From: an uncultured Clostridia bacterium
GTDB taxonomy: Bacteria; Bacillota; Clostridia; TANB77; CAG-508
Reading direction: 5' to 3'
DNA: 64,000 nucleotides
Assembly: GCA_934149005.1 (NCBI GenBank)
Contig: CAKPDN010000001.1
Span: 186,001 to 250,000 of the forward strand
Under the pieces are notes generated by a model, which saw nothing but the letters and a program-made list of their open reading frames with translations, did no database searches and had not been told where the DNA came from. A program made the translations under genes and the position numbers. Position 1 is the first letter of the stretch; each line of letters opens with the position of its first letter. Shown piece after piece: positions 8,311 through 17,333 of this stretch.

Positions 8311-8350
8311 AAAATCTCTGATAAGGTCTTATCCCCTACCAGAGAATTTT
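8311..8350 (-). terminator. Terminator after ileS
   Basis: On the minus strand TCTCTG and CAGAGA flank an inner GATAAG..CTTATC palindrome, and a T run (ATTTTTT) follows the outer stem just after the ileS stop codon. Confidence 0.65.
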
Positions 8351-8352
8351 TG

Positions 8353-11300
8353 TCATTTAATAACTTCAACATCAATATTTAATATTTCTCCATTTATATT
8401 TGTTTCGGTATAATCATTTCTTTTTTGTTCATAGACAATTTCTAATGCTAAGGTGTCATGTTTGATTAATTCAGCATTTGCTTTTATTACATTTTCAAGC
8501 ATTTCGTTTCCAGAAACATAAAGATTTATTTTATCTAAAACTTCAAATCCTTTGTCTTTTCTCATATTTTGAACTTTTGATAATATTTCTCTTACATATC
8601 CTTCTTCCTTTAGTTCTTGTGTAATATGTGTATCTAATATGACACCAATTTCACCTTCACCTGCAAATGCAAATCCATCTTTACCATTCATTGTGATTAG
8701 TAAGTTTTCTGAATTTAATGCTATTTGTGTATCATCTATTTTGATGTATTCTACTCCACCATTTTTTACTGTGTTTGCTAAATCCATTTGATTTTTCTTA
8801 GAAATTTCTTCTTTTATTCTAGGTATTAATCTTCCATATTCTTTTCCTAAGACTGGCAGATTTGGCTTGATTTCAAAGTTTACGTAGTCTGACATTTCTG
8901 CTCCTAGTTCAACTTTTTTAACATTTAATTCTTCTTTTACTATATCTTCATAGTATTCAGGTAATGTGTTTACAGATATGAGCATTTCTGATAATGGTTG
9001 TCTGTTCTTGATGTTTACAGAGTTTCTTGCACTTCTTCCTAATTTTACTATTGTATATGCTAAGTCCATTTCTTGTTCTAGCTGTTTATCTACAGCTGTT
9101 TCATTGTATTCTGGCCATGTGCATAAATGAATACTTTCAGGTGCTGTATTATCAAGTCCTAATACTAAATTTTGATAAATTTCATCTGTTATAAATGGTA
9201 CAAATGGTGCTGATATTTTTGCTAATTTTACTAATACTTCATATAATGTTACATATGCACCTATTTTATCATCTGTTAATTCTTGGCTCCAGAATCTTTC
9301 TCTATTTCTACGTACATACCAATTTGAAAGTTCATCTGTAAAACTTTCAATTTGAAGTGCAGCACTTGTTATATCATATTTTTCTAATTTTTCATCAACT
9401 TCTTTTATTAATGTATTTAATTTTGAAATTATCCATTTGTCCATTACATTTGTAATCTTAAAGTCTTTATATTTTAATGGATTGAATTGATCTATTTCTG
9501 CATATAAAACATAGAATGAATATACATTCCATAATGTACTTAAAAATCCTCTTTGTGTCTCTTGCACATTGTTTATTCCTAGTCTTGTTGGTAGCCATGG
9601 TGCTGATACTGTATAAAAATGCCATCTTGTTGCATCTGCTCCAACTGTATCTAATAATGTCATTGGGTCTACACCATTGCCTTTTGACTTTGACATTTTT
9701 TGTCCTTTTTCATCTAGTACGTGTCCTAAAACTATACAGTTTTCAAATGGTGTTCTTCCAAATAATGCTGTTCCTATTGCTGTTAGTGTATAGAACCATC
9801 CTCTAGTTTGGTCAATTGCTTCTGAAATGAATTGTGCTGGAAAGTTATTTTCAAATTGTTCTTTGTTTTCAAATGGATAGTGCAATTGTGCAAATGGCAT
9901 TGAACCAGAGTCAAACCAGCAGTCTATAACTTCTTTTGCTCTTGTCATTCTTTTACCACATTTTGGGCATTTTAAATGTACATTATCAATATATGGTTTG
10001 TGTAATTCGATTTCTTCTGGACAGTCTATTGCTTTTTCTTTTAATTCTGCAATGCTTCCAATACATTCTTGGTGTCCACAATTTTCATCTTCACAAGTCC
10101 AAATTGGAAGTGGTGTTCCCCAATATCTGTCTCTTGAAATTCCCCAATCTATTACATTCTCTAGGAATTTTCCAAATCTTCCTGTTCTAATTGTGTCTGG
10201 ATACCAATTTACTTTATTGTTGTTTTCAACTAATTCATCTCTTAGTTTGCTCATTGCAACAAACCAACTTTCTTTTGGGTAATAAAGTAATGGTGTGTCA
10301 CATCTCCAACAGTGTGGGTATGAGTGCATATGTTTTTCTTTGCTGAATAGTTTATTTTCATCTTGTAACCATTTACAAATGTCTTCGTTACAATCTCTAA
10401 CAAATCTACCTGCCCATGGTTCTACTTCTGGTACGAATTTTCCTGTTTTGTCAACTAAGTTTACAAAGGCTATATCATTTTGTTTAGAAACTAAGCTATC
10501 GTCTTCACCATATGCTGGTGCAATGTGAACGATTCCAGTACCATCTTCTAAGTTTACATAGTCTCCATGAATTACAACAAATGCTTTTCCCTCTACTTTT
10601 GTAAATGGCATTAGTTGTTCATATTTTACTCCTAATAATTCTTCTCCTTTAAATTCTTTTACTATTTCATATGGTGTTTCTTTTAAGACTGATTCAATTA
10701 AATCTTTTGCTAATATATAATTTTCATATTTTGGTTCATCATCAGTTCCAACATTTGCTTTAACTTCTACATATGTATAAGATTTATTTACACATAATGC
10801 TAAGTTTGAAGGTAATGTCCATGGTGTTGTTGTCCATGCTAAAATATGAGTATTTTCTGTTGTTGTATCTCCTGCTATATTTTGGCCTTCTATCACTTTA
10901 AATTTAGCAATACAAGTTAAGTCTTTAACATCTTTATAACCTTGTGCAACTTCATGTGAAGATAAAGCAGTTCCGCATCTTGGACAATATGGCATAACTT
11001 TGTGTCCTTCATATAACAGACCTTTTTTCCATAATTCACTTAAAGCCCACCAAACAGATTCAATGTAGTCATTGTGGTATGTTACATATGGATTATCCAT
11101 ATCAACCCAATATCCAACTTTGTTTGTCATTTCTTCCCACATATGAACATATGTGAAAACACTTTCTTTACATTCTTTAACAAATTTTTCTACGCCGTAT
11201 TCTTCAATTTGTTGTTTTCCAGAAATACCAAGTTTCTTTTCTATTTCAAGTTCAACTGGAAGTCCATGTGTATCCCACCCAGCTTTTCTATCAACATGAT

Positions 11301-11529
11301 ATCCCTTCATAACTTTGTATCTTGGAATTATATCTTTCATAACTCTTGTTTCAATATGCCCTACATGAGGTTTTCCATTTGCTGTTGGAGGTCCATCATA
11401 AAAAGTAAAATATCTTTTACCTTTATTCATATCAAAATTTTTCTTAATAATGTCTTTTTTCTTCCAATTTTCTGCAACTTCTCTTTCCATACCTACAAAT
11501 CCATTTTTTAATTCAACTTTTTTATACAT
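8353..11529 (-). CDS. ileS: Isoleucyl-tRNA synthetase
   Basis: This class I synthetase charges tRNA-Ile and edits valine through its CP1 domain. HVGH (residues 55-58, the HIGH motif) and KMSKS (near residue 613) frame the catalytic core; the GWDTHGLP and WTTTPWTLPSN segments mark the synthetic and editing sites. CxxC pairs (CPRCGT, CPKCGK) suggest zinc sites. At 1058 residues it belongs to the long IleRS type found in many Clostridia. The start at MYKKVELK is chosen for GGAGGAGG 6 nt upstream; an earlier in-frame start lies inside the ribosome binding site region. Expression is governed by the T-box upstream, and the leader also carries a 135-bp palindromic repeat. Confidence 0.97.
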   Translation of the reverse strand: MYKKVELKNGFVGMEREVAENWKKKDIIKKNFDMNKGKRYFTFYDGPPTANGKPHVGHIETRVMKDIIPRYKVMKGYHVDRKAGWDTHGLPVELEIEKKLGISGKQQIEEYGVEKFVKECKESVFTYVHMWEEMTNKVGYWVDMDNPYVTYHNDYIESVWWALSELWKKGLLYEGHKVMPYCPRCGTALSSHEVAQGYKDVKDLTCIAKFKVIEGQNIAGDTTTENTHILAWTTTPWTLPSNLALCVNKSYTYVEVKANVGTDDEPKYENYILAKDLIESVLKETPYEIVKEFKGEELLGVKYEQLMPFTKVEGKAFVVIHGDYVNLEDGTGIVHIAPAYGEDDSLVSKQNDIAFVNLVDKTGKFVPEVEPWAGRFVRDCNEDICKWLQDENKLFSKEKHMHSYPHCWRCDTPLLYYPKESWFVAMSKLRDELVENNNKVNWYPDTIRTGRFGKFLENVIDWGISRDRYWGTPLPIWTCEDENCGHQECIGSIAELKEKAIDCPEEIELHKPYIDNVHLKCPKCGKRMTRAKEVIDCWFDSGSMPFAQLHYPFENKEQFENNFPAQFISEAIDQTRGWFYTLTAIGTALFGRTPFENCIVLGHVLDEKGQKMSKSKGNGVDPMTLLDTVGADATRWHFYTVSAPWLPTRLGINNVQETQRGFLSTLWNVYSFYVLYAEIDQFNPLKYKDFKITNVMDKWIISKLNTLIKEVDEKLEKYDITSAALQIESFTDELSNWYVRRNRERFWSQELTDDKIGAYVTLYEVLVKLAKISAPFVPFITDEIYQNLVLGLDNTAPESIHLCTWPEYNETAVDKQLEQEMDLAYTIVKLGRSARNSVNIKNRQPLSEMLISVNTLPEYYEDIVKEELNVKKVELGAEMSDYVNFEIKPNLPVLGKEYGRLIPRIKEEISKKNQMDLANTVKNGGVEYIKIDDTQIALNSENLLITMNGKDGFAFAGEGEIGVILDTHITQELKEEGYVREILSKVQNMRKDKGFEVLDKINLYVSGNEMLENVIKANAELIKHDTLALEIVYEQKRNDYTETNINGEILNIDVEVIK

Positions 11530-11543
11530 ATCTTTCCTCCTCC

Positions 11544-11678
11544 GAGACATTTGGGACGGTCCAAATTTGTCTCATTTTTTGTCGAAATATGTCACCTATT
11601 TTATAAAAATTTTTTCGACATTTTTCAACTTTTTTCGGCAGAATCAATGAGACAAAATTGGACCGTCCCACTTGTCTC
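11544..11678. repeat. 135-bp palindromic element with 33-bp inverted ends
   Basis: The ends GAGACATTTGGGACGGTCC.. and GAGACAAGTGGGACGGTCC.. are 33-bp inverted repeats differing at about four positions. Inside, TGTCGAAA and TTTCGACA form a second inverted pair. No open frame is present, so it resembles a MITE or other foldback repeat. It sits between the T-box terminator and the ileS ribosome binding site, with GGAGGAGG starting at its very edge. It is therefore part of every full-length ileS mRNA. Related GGGAC/GAGAC sequences lie before rpe and the UPF0182 gene. Confidence 0.8.
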
Positions 11679-11958
11679 AAAAAAATATCGCCCTTATGCT
11701 TTTAGCTAAGCATAAGGGCGAAATTTTATTTCACGGTACCACCTTATTTATTTATCATTTTATAATTGATAACATCTTCATTATCTTTAACGCAGATTTA
11801 CGTTCAAACCTACTTCTACTTTTTAAAAATTTTCAGTTTGAAAACTAGTCAGGTGATAATAAACTATTTTTACTTACCAAATTTTCAGCTTCCTTTGGCT
11901 CTCTTAAAGATATTACATAATTTATGTTATCCTTACTTTTGTTTTTTCTTTTAATTTG
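11676..11958 (-). promoter_or_regulatory. T-box leader of ileS
   Basis: Read on the minus strand, the leader has AGAGAGCC and AAGCTGAAA (stem I features), a candidate ATC specifier in TATTATCACC, the T-box core AGGTGGTACCGTG, and a strong terminator (CGCCCTTATGCTT with AAGCATAAGGGCG, then ATATTTTTTT). Uncharged tRNA-Ile would pair through the specifier and the TGGTACC bulge, favouring the antiterminator and allowing ileS transcription. The T-box core and terminator are certain; the specifier placement is inferred. Confidence 0.9.
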
Positions 11959-11964
11959 TATATT

Positions 11965-11992
11965 ATTATACCATAATTTTTCCATTTTGCAA
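11965..11992 (-). promoter_or_regulatory. Promoter of ileS T-box transcript
   Basis: On the minus strand TTGCAA and TATAAT are separated by 16 nt. Transcription would start about 7 nt downstream, just before the T-box stem I. Confidence 0.6.
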
Positions 11993-12056
11993 TAGCCTTC
12001 TTTATTTTTTTATAAATTCTTTTTTTATGTAAATAATATTATAAGGAGTAAATAAC

Positions 12057-12699
12057 ATGAATCAAATTTTAGAAACAAATTTAAATAATGACAAAACAAA
12101 ATTAATCAAATCTAAAAAAATACTTGCCTTCCAGTTTTACTTTTCAGTTTTTTTTAGTATATTTATTATTTCTTTTATTATATTTAACATTATTCATTTA
12201 TACAAACAAGAAAAATATTCCAGCCAAATATTAAATAATTACAATATAACAAAATTATATTCCAATTTATATTTAAATACCGAATTTAATTCAAAAGAAA
12301 GTATTAATAATACTTATATTATTGGAACTATAGAAATATCAAAAATAAATATTTATTATCCAATATTTTCAAATTGTACTGATGAACTTTTAAAAATCTC
12401 ACCTTGTAAATTTTATGGAACTGAACCTGGAAATGCTCGGTAACTTATGTATCGCTGGTCATAATTATGATAATAATAGTTTTTTTAGTAAAATTTCTAC
12501 TTTAAATACCAATGATGAAATATTTATTTATGATAATCATAATAAAAAGTTTACCTATCTTGTTTATGATATATACGAAGTTTCTCCTAACAATCTTGAG
12601 CCTATTTATTCATATAATAAAAATGTTCATGAATTAACTCTAATTACTTGTAATAATTTAAATAATAATAGAATTATTGTTAAAGCAATTTTAAAATAA
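12057..12699 (+). CDS. Class D/E-like sortase, split by a +1 frameshift at CGG
   Basis: A 128-residue zero frame (N-terminal membrane helix, then GTIEISKINIYYPIF) ends GNA-CGG-TAA. The conserved sortase sequence goes on in the +1 frame: GNLCIAGHNY with the catalytic His, TLITCNN with the catalytic Cys, and NNRIIVKA with the Arg. Skipping the C of CGG joins PGNA to GNLCIAG and gives about 213 residues, a normal sortase length. All catalytic residues lie after the shift, so the zero-frame product cannot work. AAGGAG precedes the ATG. This could be programmed frameshifting, a young pseudogene or a base error; two other genes break in the same way. It stands alone, convergent with a small membrane protein gene. 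Confidence 0.75.
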
Positions 12700-12757
12700 A
12701 ACTGAAAAAATAATAGAGATGGGAACTTAAAATTTCCCATCTGCTATTTAGTTTTTA
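12698..12757. terminator. Bidirectional terminator between sortase and small membrane protein
   Basis: GATGGGAA and TTCCCATC form the core stem, extended outward by AAAACT..AGTTTT and an ATAATAG..CTATT pairing. T runs occur on both strands, serving the convergent genes. Confidence 0.65.
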
Positions 12758-12780
12758 AAACAATATATATTTAATATTAT

Positions 12781-13122
12781 TTAAACCTTTTTCCATAACC
12801 AATTAATACCTTTACTATTAATTGTTTTCTTTTTTAATTCTTTTGCTTCTACTTCATCTGCCCATAAATATGCTAAAAATGTTATCAGTATAAATGTAAA
12901 GTCTATTGCCATATTATAGCATAATGTAGAATATAAATATGAAAATTCCTGTTTTAATGTTAACACTTGTATTGTGTGTATCACTAAATCTATTACAAAT
13001 GCAAATAGCGGAATTGCTATTACTGCACTTTTCTTTATTTCTTGTGATAAAAATATAAATAATATTGTAGCTATTACTATCAAAAATAATGTCAATAAAT
13101 TTGTTAAATCAAATATAAACAT
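12781..13122 (-). CDS. Small membrane protein of unknown function
   Basis: I do not recognise this 113-residue protein. It has three or four hydrophobic helices (about residues 5-25, 32-52 and 68-88) and a basic C-terminal tail (KELKKKTINSKG.NWLWKK). AAGGAG precedes the ATG with good spacing. It lies after glmM on the same strand with a gap of about 110 nt and could be the last gene of that transcript. The charged tail probably faces the cytoplasm. Confidence 0.6.
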   Translation of the reverse strand: MFIFDLTNLLTLFLIVIATILFIFLSQEIKKSAVIAIPLFAFVIDLVIHTIQVLTLKQEFSYLYSTLCYNMAIDFTFILITFLAYLWADEVEAKELKKKTINSKGINWLWKKV

Positions 13123-13234
13123 TTTTTACTTTCACTCCTTTTCTTTTGTTGGTATTAATAAAAATATATTATCATTTTTTATATTTAAATTCAATAATTT
13201 TAATGAAAAAAAGTATTACATTTCTATTACAACT

Positions 13235-14599
13235 TTATTTCAATTTATTTTCAATTAAATTAGCTATTTCTTTTGCTTTTTTAGTTATATATTCTTGGTC
13301 TTCTCCTTCTATCATCACTCTAACTAGGGGCTCTGTTCCAGAAGGTCTAATTAGAACTCTTCCATTTCCTGCAAATTCTTTTTCCAATTTTTCTATTGCT
13401 TGTTTGATTTCTTCATCATTTTCATAATCATATTTTTTATCTGAGTTTACTTTTGCGTTTATTAATACTTGTGGATATAGTTTTATTATTTCAGTCATTT
13501 TTGATGCTGTTTCATTTTCTTCTAATATTGCTTGTATTAACATTAATGATGTCAATATTCCATCTCCTGTTGGATTATAATCTAGTAAAATTACGTGTCC
13601 AGATTGTTCTCCTCCTAGATTATATCCATCTTTTAGCATTTCTTCTAATACATATCTATCCCCAACTTTAGTTTGGATTAATTCTAATCCATTATCTCTT
13701 GCATATTTATGTAATCCTAAATTACTCATAACTGTTGCTACAATTGTATCTTTAGCTAATTTTCCTTTTTTTCTTAAATAGTTTGATATAATGGCCATTA
13801 TTTTGTCACCATCTATTTCTTTACCATTTTCATCAACTGCTAAACATCTGTCGCCATCTCCATCATATGCAACACCTAAACTTAATTTATTTTCTACTAC
13901 AAATTTTTTTAATGCTTCTAAATGTGTTGAACCACATCCATCATTTATATTTATTCCATTTGGATGATTATTTATTATTTTATATTTTATTCCTAATACT
14001 TTAAAAACTTTTTCTGCTACAACTGATGTTGCTCCATTTGCTGTATCTATTCCTACAACAAAATTATCTCTGTTTATTTTTTCTACATCATCATCAAAAT
14101 TTTTTCTAAAGAAATATACATATTCATCTATTAAGTCTAATCTGTATTCAGATACTCCTATTTTACTACTTATTGCTGTCAATTCATCTATTTTTCCTGA
14201 ATCCATTACTTCTTCTATTTCTTCTTCTAGGCTATCTGGAATTTTCATCCCTTTATTACTAAAATATTTTATTCCATTAAATTCAAAAGTATTATGTGAT
14301 GCAGATATTACAACACTTGCATCCGCATTTAATTTTCTTGTTAAATATGCTACTGCTGGAGTTGGTATTACTCCTAATAATTTTACATTTGCACCATAAC
14401 TTAAAAATCCAGCAACCATTGCACTTTCTATTAGTGTTCCTGATATTCTTGTATCTCTTCCTATTAATATTGTAGGTCTATGTTCAGTATGTTTTGATAG
14501 CACATATGCTCCCGCTTTAGCCACTTTATAAACTAATTCTGGTGTAAGTTCTGTATTAGCAATTCTTCTTATACCATCTGTTCCAAAATATTTTCTCAT
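13235..14599 (-). CDS. glmM: Phosphoglucosamine mutase
   Basis: GlmM converts glucosamine-6-phosphate to glucosamine-1-phosphate for UDP-GlcNAc, feeding peptidoglycan and surface polysaccharides. The N-terminus RKYFGTDGIR, catalytic phosphoserine in ISASHN (Ser101), metal loop DGDGDR, sugar loop GGEQSGH and phosphate loop RPSGTEP are all present. The 454-residue length is standard. The start at MRKYFG is chosen over one six codons earlier because AGGAG lies 7 nt before it. It follows the capsule phosphatase gene on the same strand, which fits precursor supply for the polysaccharide locus upstream. Confidence 0.97.
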   Translation of the reverse strand: MRKYFGTDGIRRIANTELTPELVYKVAKAGAYVLSKHTEHRPTILIGRDTRISGTLIESAMVAGFLSYGANVKLLGVIPTPAVAYLTRKLNADASVVISASHNTFEFNGIKYFSNKGMKIPDSLEEEIEEVMDSGKIDELTAISSKIGVSEYRLDLIDEYVYFFRKNFDDDVEKINRDNFVVGIDTANGATSVVAEKVFKVLGIKYKIINNHPNGININDGCGSTHLEALKKFVVENKLSLGVAYDGDGDRCLAVDENGKEIDGDKIMAIISNYLRKKGKLAKDTIVATVMSNLGLHKYARDNGLELIQTKVGDRYVLEEMLKDGYNLGGEQSGHVILLDYNPTGDGILTSLMLIQAILEENETASKMTEIIKLYPQVLINAKVNSDKKYDYENDEEIKQAIEKLEKEFAGNGRVLIRPSGTEPLVRVMIEGEDQEYITKKAKEIANLIENKLK

Positions 14600-14661
14600 A
14601 ATTTCACTCCTATTCATTTTTAAAAGAGGGACTTTTGACCTATCCCTAAATCCATCCCTCT

Positions 14662-15444
14662 TTATTTTTTTAAATACATTATTAATTTTTCCTTTAGTGT
14701 TAATGTAACATCATCTGGTTCTTCTATTTCTATTCTTTTATTATTTAGAGCCAATTCTGGATTTTTTGTTGTAAGTTCTTCTAATTTTTCATCTCCAATT
14801 ATATTTCTAATTTCTTCTAATGCTTGTGGTATTTTTTTATATATAGTATTTTGCCTATGAACATCACTTCCTAAAAAGTGTATCATATTTGCTTCTAAAA
14901 ATTTTCTAACTATAACTTCAGCTTTTTCTCCATATTGTCCTAATATGCTTCCATAATTTGCTTGCATTAGTACACCTTTTTCGATTAAATCATTTATTAG
15001 TTCTGGCTCTTTTTGTACAAAGCTATATCTCTCTGGGTGTGCTAATACTGGTATAAGTTTATTCTCTTGCAAAGAATATATGACATCATATAAATTCATT
15101 GGTTCTGCATTTAATGGCATCTCAAATAAAACATAACTACTGTTGTTTATAGTTGATGCCTTGCCCTCTATTAATAATTTCATCATATTTTCTGACATAT
15201 AAATTTCATTTGCTAAATATAAATTTGTTTCAATTCCTTTAATTTTTAAATTATCACTTATTGCTTTTACCCATACATCTCTTTCTGGCACATCTGTTTC
15301 GTAATAATTTTCTATATAATGTGATGTTAATACTATTCCATCAAATCCTGCTTCTTTTGCTTCTTTTATCAAATTAAATGTTTCATCAATACTTCTTGAC
15401 CCATCATCTATATTTGGTATTATGTGTGTATGAAAGTCTATCAT
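14662..15444 (-). CDS. PHP-type tyrosine-protein phosphatase (CpsB/CapC/YwqE family)
   Basis: This 260-residue PHP-fold metal-dependent phosphatase has DFHTHIIPNIDDG at the N-terminus (metal-binding His5 and His7), TSHY, LAHPERY and LGSDVHR, the family's metal ligands. It removes phosphate from the BY-kinase tyrosine cluster and so resets capsule export cycles. GAGGAG precedes the ATG. It lies 19 nt after the kinase gene, giving the usual order Wzz - kinase - phosphatase. Confidence 0.92.
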   Translation of the reverse strand: MIDFHTHIIPNIDDGSRSIDETFNLIKEAKEAGFDGIVLTSHYIENYYETDVPERDVWVKAISDNLKIKGIETNLYLANEIYMSENMMKLLIEGKASTINNSSYVLFEMPLNAEPMNLYDVIYSLQENKLIPVLAHPERYSFVQKEPELINDLIEKGVLMQANYGSILGQYGEKAEVIVRKFLEANMIHFLGSDVHRQNTIYKKIPQALEEIRNIIGDEKLEELTTKNPELALNNKRIEIEEPDDVTLTLKEKLIMYLKK

Positions 15445-15463
15445 TGTTGTTCTCCTCTTTTTC

Positions 15464-16444
15464 TTAGTTTAAATTCTTCTTTTCTTGGTCCAGATATGAA
15501 TTTATTTGATCTAATATATTACTTGTTTTTTCTATTGTTGAGTTTGGCGTATCATTTGAGCTAATAAAGTTAGGTCTTTCTAAATTCTCATTTTTCTCAT
15601 TATCCATTTTTGGGCGATATATATCTGTATTATTAACTTCTTTATTATATACATCTTTATAATAAGATTCCTTATGGTATACATCAGCCTTTTTTGGAGG
15701 CATATTATCGGTTTTTCTTTTTATTTCATTAGACTTTTCTCTTGTCCCTGTTGAAGCATAATAATAAGTTTCACTATACTTTTTACTTGATACTGGCAAT
15801 TTATTTACAACAACTCCAGCTAAGCGTCCTCCAACGTTTTGTATGTTTTTTATTACTCTTTCTAAGTAGTCTTTTTTTGTTTCTTTATATGCTGTTACAA
15901 TAACTGTTGAATCTGCTATTCTTGATAAGATTACTGAATCAGTAACTAATTCGCATGGTGTTCCATCAATTATTATAATATCACATACTTCTTTTAAATC
16001 TTCTAATAATTTATTCATTTGAGGTGATACCAATAGTTCTGATGGATTTGGTGGTATATTTCCTGCTGTCATTATCAATAAATTTTCCACTTCAGTTTTT
16101 TGTATATATTTTGATATATCAATTTCATCTGAACCTTCTATATCTATACCTGATAAGTAGTTTGAAAGTCCTGGTCTTGGAGATACCCCAAATATTGTAT
16201 ATTGTCTTCCTTTTCTCATGTCTGCATCTATTAAAATAACTTTATTTCCGGCTTGTGCAAATGTTACTGCTAAATTAGATGAAACCCAGCTTTTGCCTTC
16301 TCCTGGAAATGTAGATGTTATTAATAATGTTTTTAGTTTTTTATTTGTACTCATAAATTGTATATTAGTTCTTAAAGTTCTAAATGTCTCTGAAATAGGT
16401 GATTTTGGCTCTTTTTGAACTATTAATTCTTTTTTTATTTTCAT
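15464..16444 (-). CDS. Capsular BY-type tyrosine kinase (CpsD/CapB family)
   Basis: The kinase domain carries Walker A PGEGKSW (residues ~47-53), Walker A' ILIDADMRKG, and Walker B IIIDGTP. The C-terminal ~110 residues are rich in Tyr (ETYYYAS, DVYHKESYYKDVY), the autophosphorylation cluster, though the tail is unusually long and dispersed for this family (326 residues against about 230). It needs the membrane activator Wzz, encoded just upstream with a one-base overlap (stop and start share a base), so they are translationally coupled. GGAGG lies inside the end of the wzz gene. Together they control chain length and export of the polysaccharide made by the upstream locus. Confidence 0.93.
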   Translation of the reverse strand: MKIKKELIVQKEPKSPISETFRTLRTNIQFMSTNKKLKTLLITSTFPGEGKSWVSSNLAVTFAQAGNKVILIDADMRKGRQYTIFGVSPRPGLSNYLSGIDIEGSDEIDISKYIQKTEVENLLIMTAGNIPPNPSELLVSPQMNKLLEDLKEVCDIIIIDGTPCELVTDSVILSRIADSTVIVTAYKETKKDYLERVIKNIQNVGGRLAGVVVNKLPVSSKKYSETYYYASTGTREKSNEIKRKTDNMPPKKADVYHKESYYKDVYNKEVNNTDIYRPKMDNEKNENLERPNFISSNDTPNSTIEKTSNILDQINSYLDQEKKNLN

Positions 16445-17154
16445 TATTTTTTCTTTCCTCCTTTTTCACTTTCAAAACTGTACATTGGTATAGAAGCAAG
16501 TACTGGTATTTTGAACTCTTTTTCTACTTCTTCTACTGTTTTTATTGTTGTATCTAACATGTTTACAATTAGTACATACATTACTGATACTACTATTCCA
16601 ATAAAAAAGAAAATAGTTATATCTTTCATATGATTTATATTTGAAGGATCATTACTTGTTTCGGCTTCATCTACTATGTGTACATTATTAATATTATAGA
16701 TTTCAGATACTTTTTCCATGAAAACTTTTGCAATCTCATTTGCTATTTTAGCTGCATCAGTTGCATTTTTGCTTGAGACTGTTATTTGTATTAATTCTGT
16801 ATCTTTTACTGAACTTACAGTTACATTTTTTCTTAGTTCCTCTTCTTCTATATTCATTTTCAAATTTGATATAACTTGTCTTATTACATTATTGCTTTTT
16901 ACTAGTTCACTGTATGTTGAAACTAGTTTTGAGTTTAATGCTACATCTGTTGTTGTTATTGTATTTGCTGTTGATTGTGTTGTAGAATTATTAGCAGTTG
17001 CTAATACTAATTTTGTTGATGATGTATATACAGGTGTTACAAATCCTATTGTATATATTATACCTATAACTAAAAATATTGCTGTAATTAATAATATTTG
17101 TATTTTTTTGTTCCAAAACATTATTAATAATTCTTTTAAATCTAATTCTTCCAT
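16444..17154 (-). CDS. Wzz/CpsC-type chain length determinant and kinase activator
   Basis: At 236 residues the protein has an N-terminal membrane helix (about 15-36), an extracytoplasmic domain beginning PVYTSSTKLVLA, and a second helix (about 185-205), followed by a short cytoplasmic tail EEVEKEFKIPVLASIP. The tail typically activates the separate BY-kinase in Gram-positives. AAGGAG precedes the ATG. A gap of about 180 nt containing a terminator separates it from the upstream membrane protein gene, so this trio with glmM probably has its own promoter. Confidence 0.9.
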   Translation of the reverse strand: MEELDLKELLIMFWNKKIQILLITAIFLVIGIIYTIGFVTPVYTSSTKLVLATANNSTTQSTANTITTTDVALNSKLVSTYSELVKSNNVIRQVISNLKMNIEEEELRKNVTVSSVKDTELIQITVSSKNATDAAKIANEIAKVFMEKVSEIYNINNVHIVDEAETSNDPSNINHMKDITIFFFIGIVVSVMYVLIVNMLDTTIKTVEEVEKEFKIPVLASIPMYSFESEKGGKKK

Positions 17155-17292
17155 TGTTTCTTCTCCTTTTTTTCTTAAAAATTAGTCTGCAAATATTTTA
17201 TCATATTGTTATTTTTGTATCAAGTAATTTTGTATAAAATTTCAGAAATTTTTTTGAATATTATTACGGTTCACAGTCTACTTAAAATGACT

Positions 17293-17327
17293 CACAAAAA
17301 AAAGATATAGTCCTAAAACTACATCTT
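17293..17327 (-). terminator. Terminator after the sortase/membrane protein genes
   Basis: On the minus strand AAGATGTAGT and ACTATATCTT pair (one G-T wobble) and are followed by eight T. Confidence 0.7.
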
Positions 17328-17333
17328 TACATT

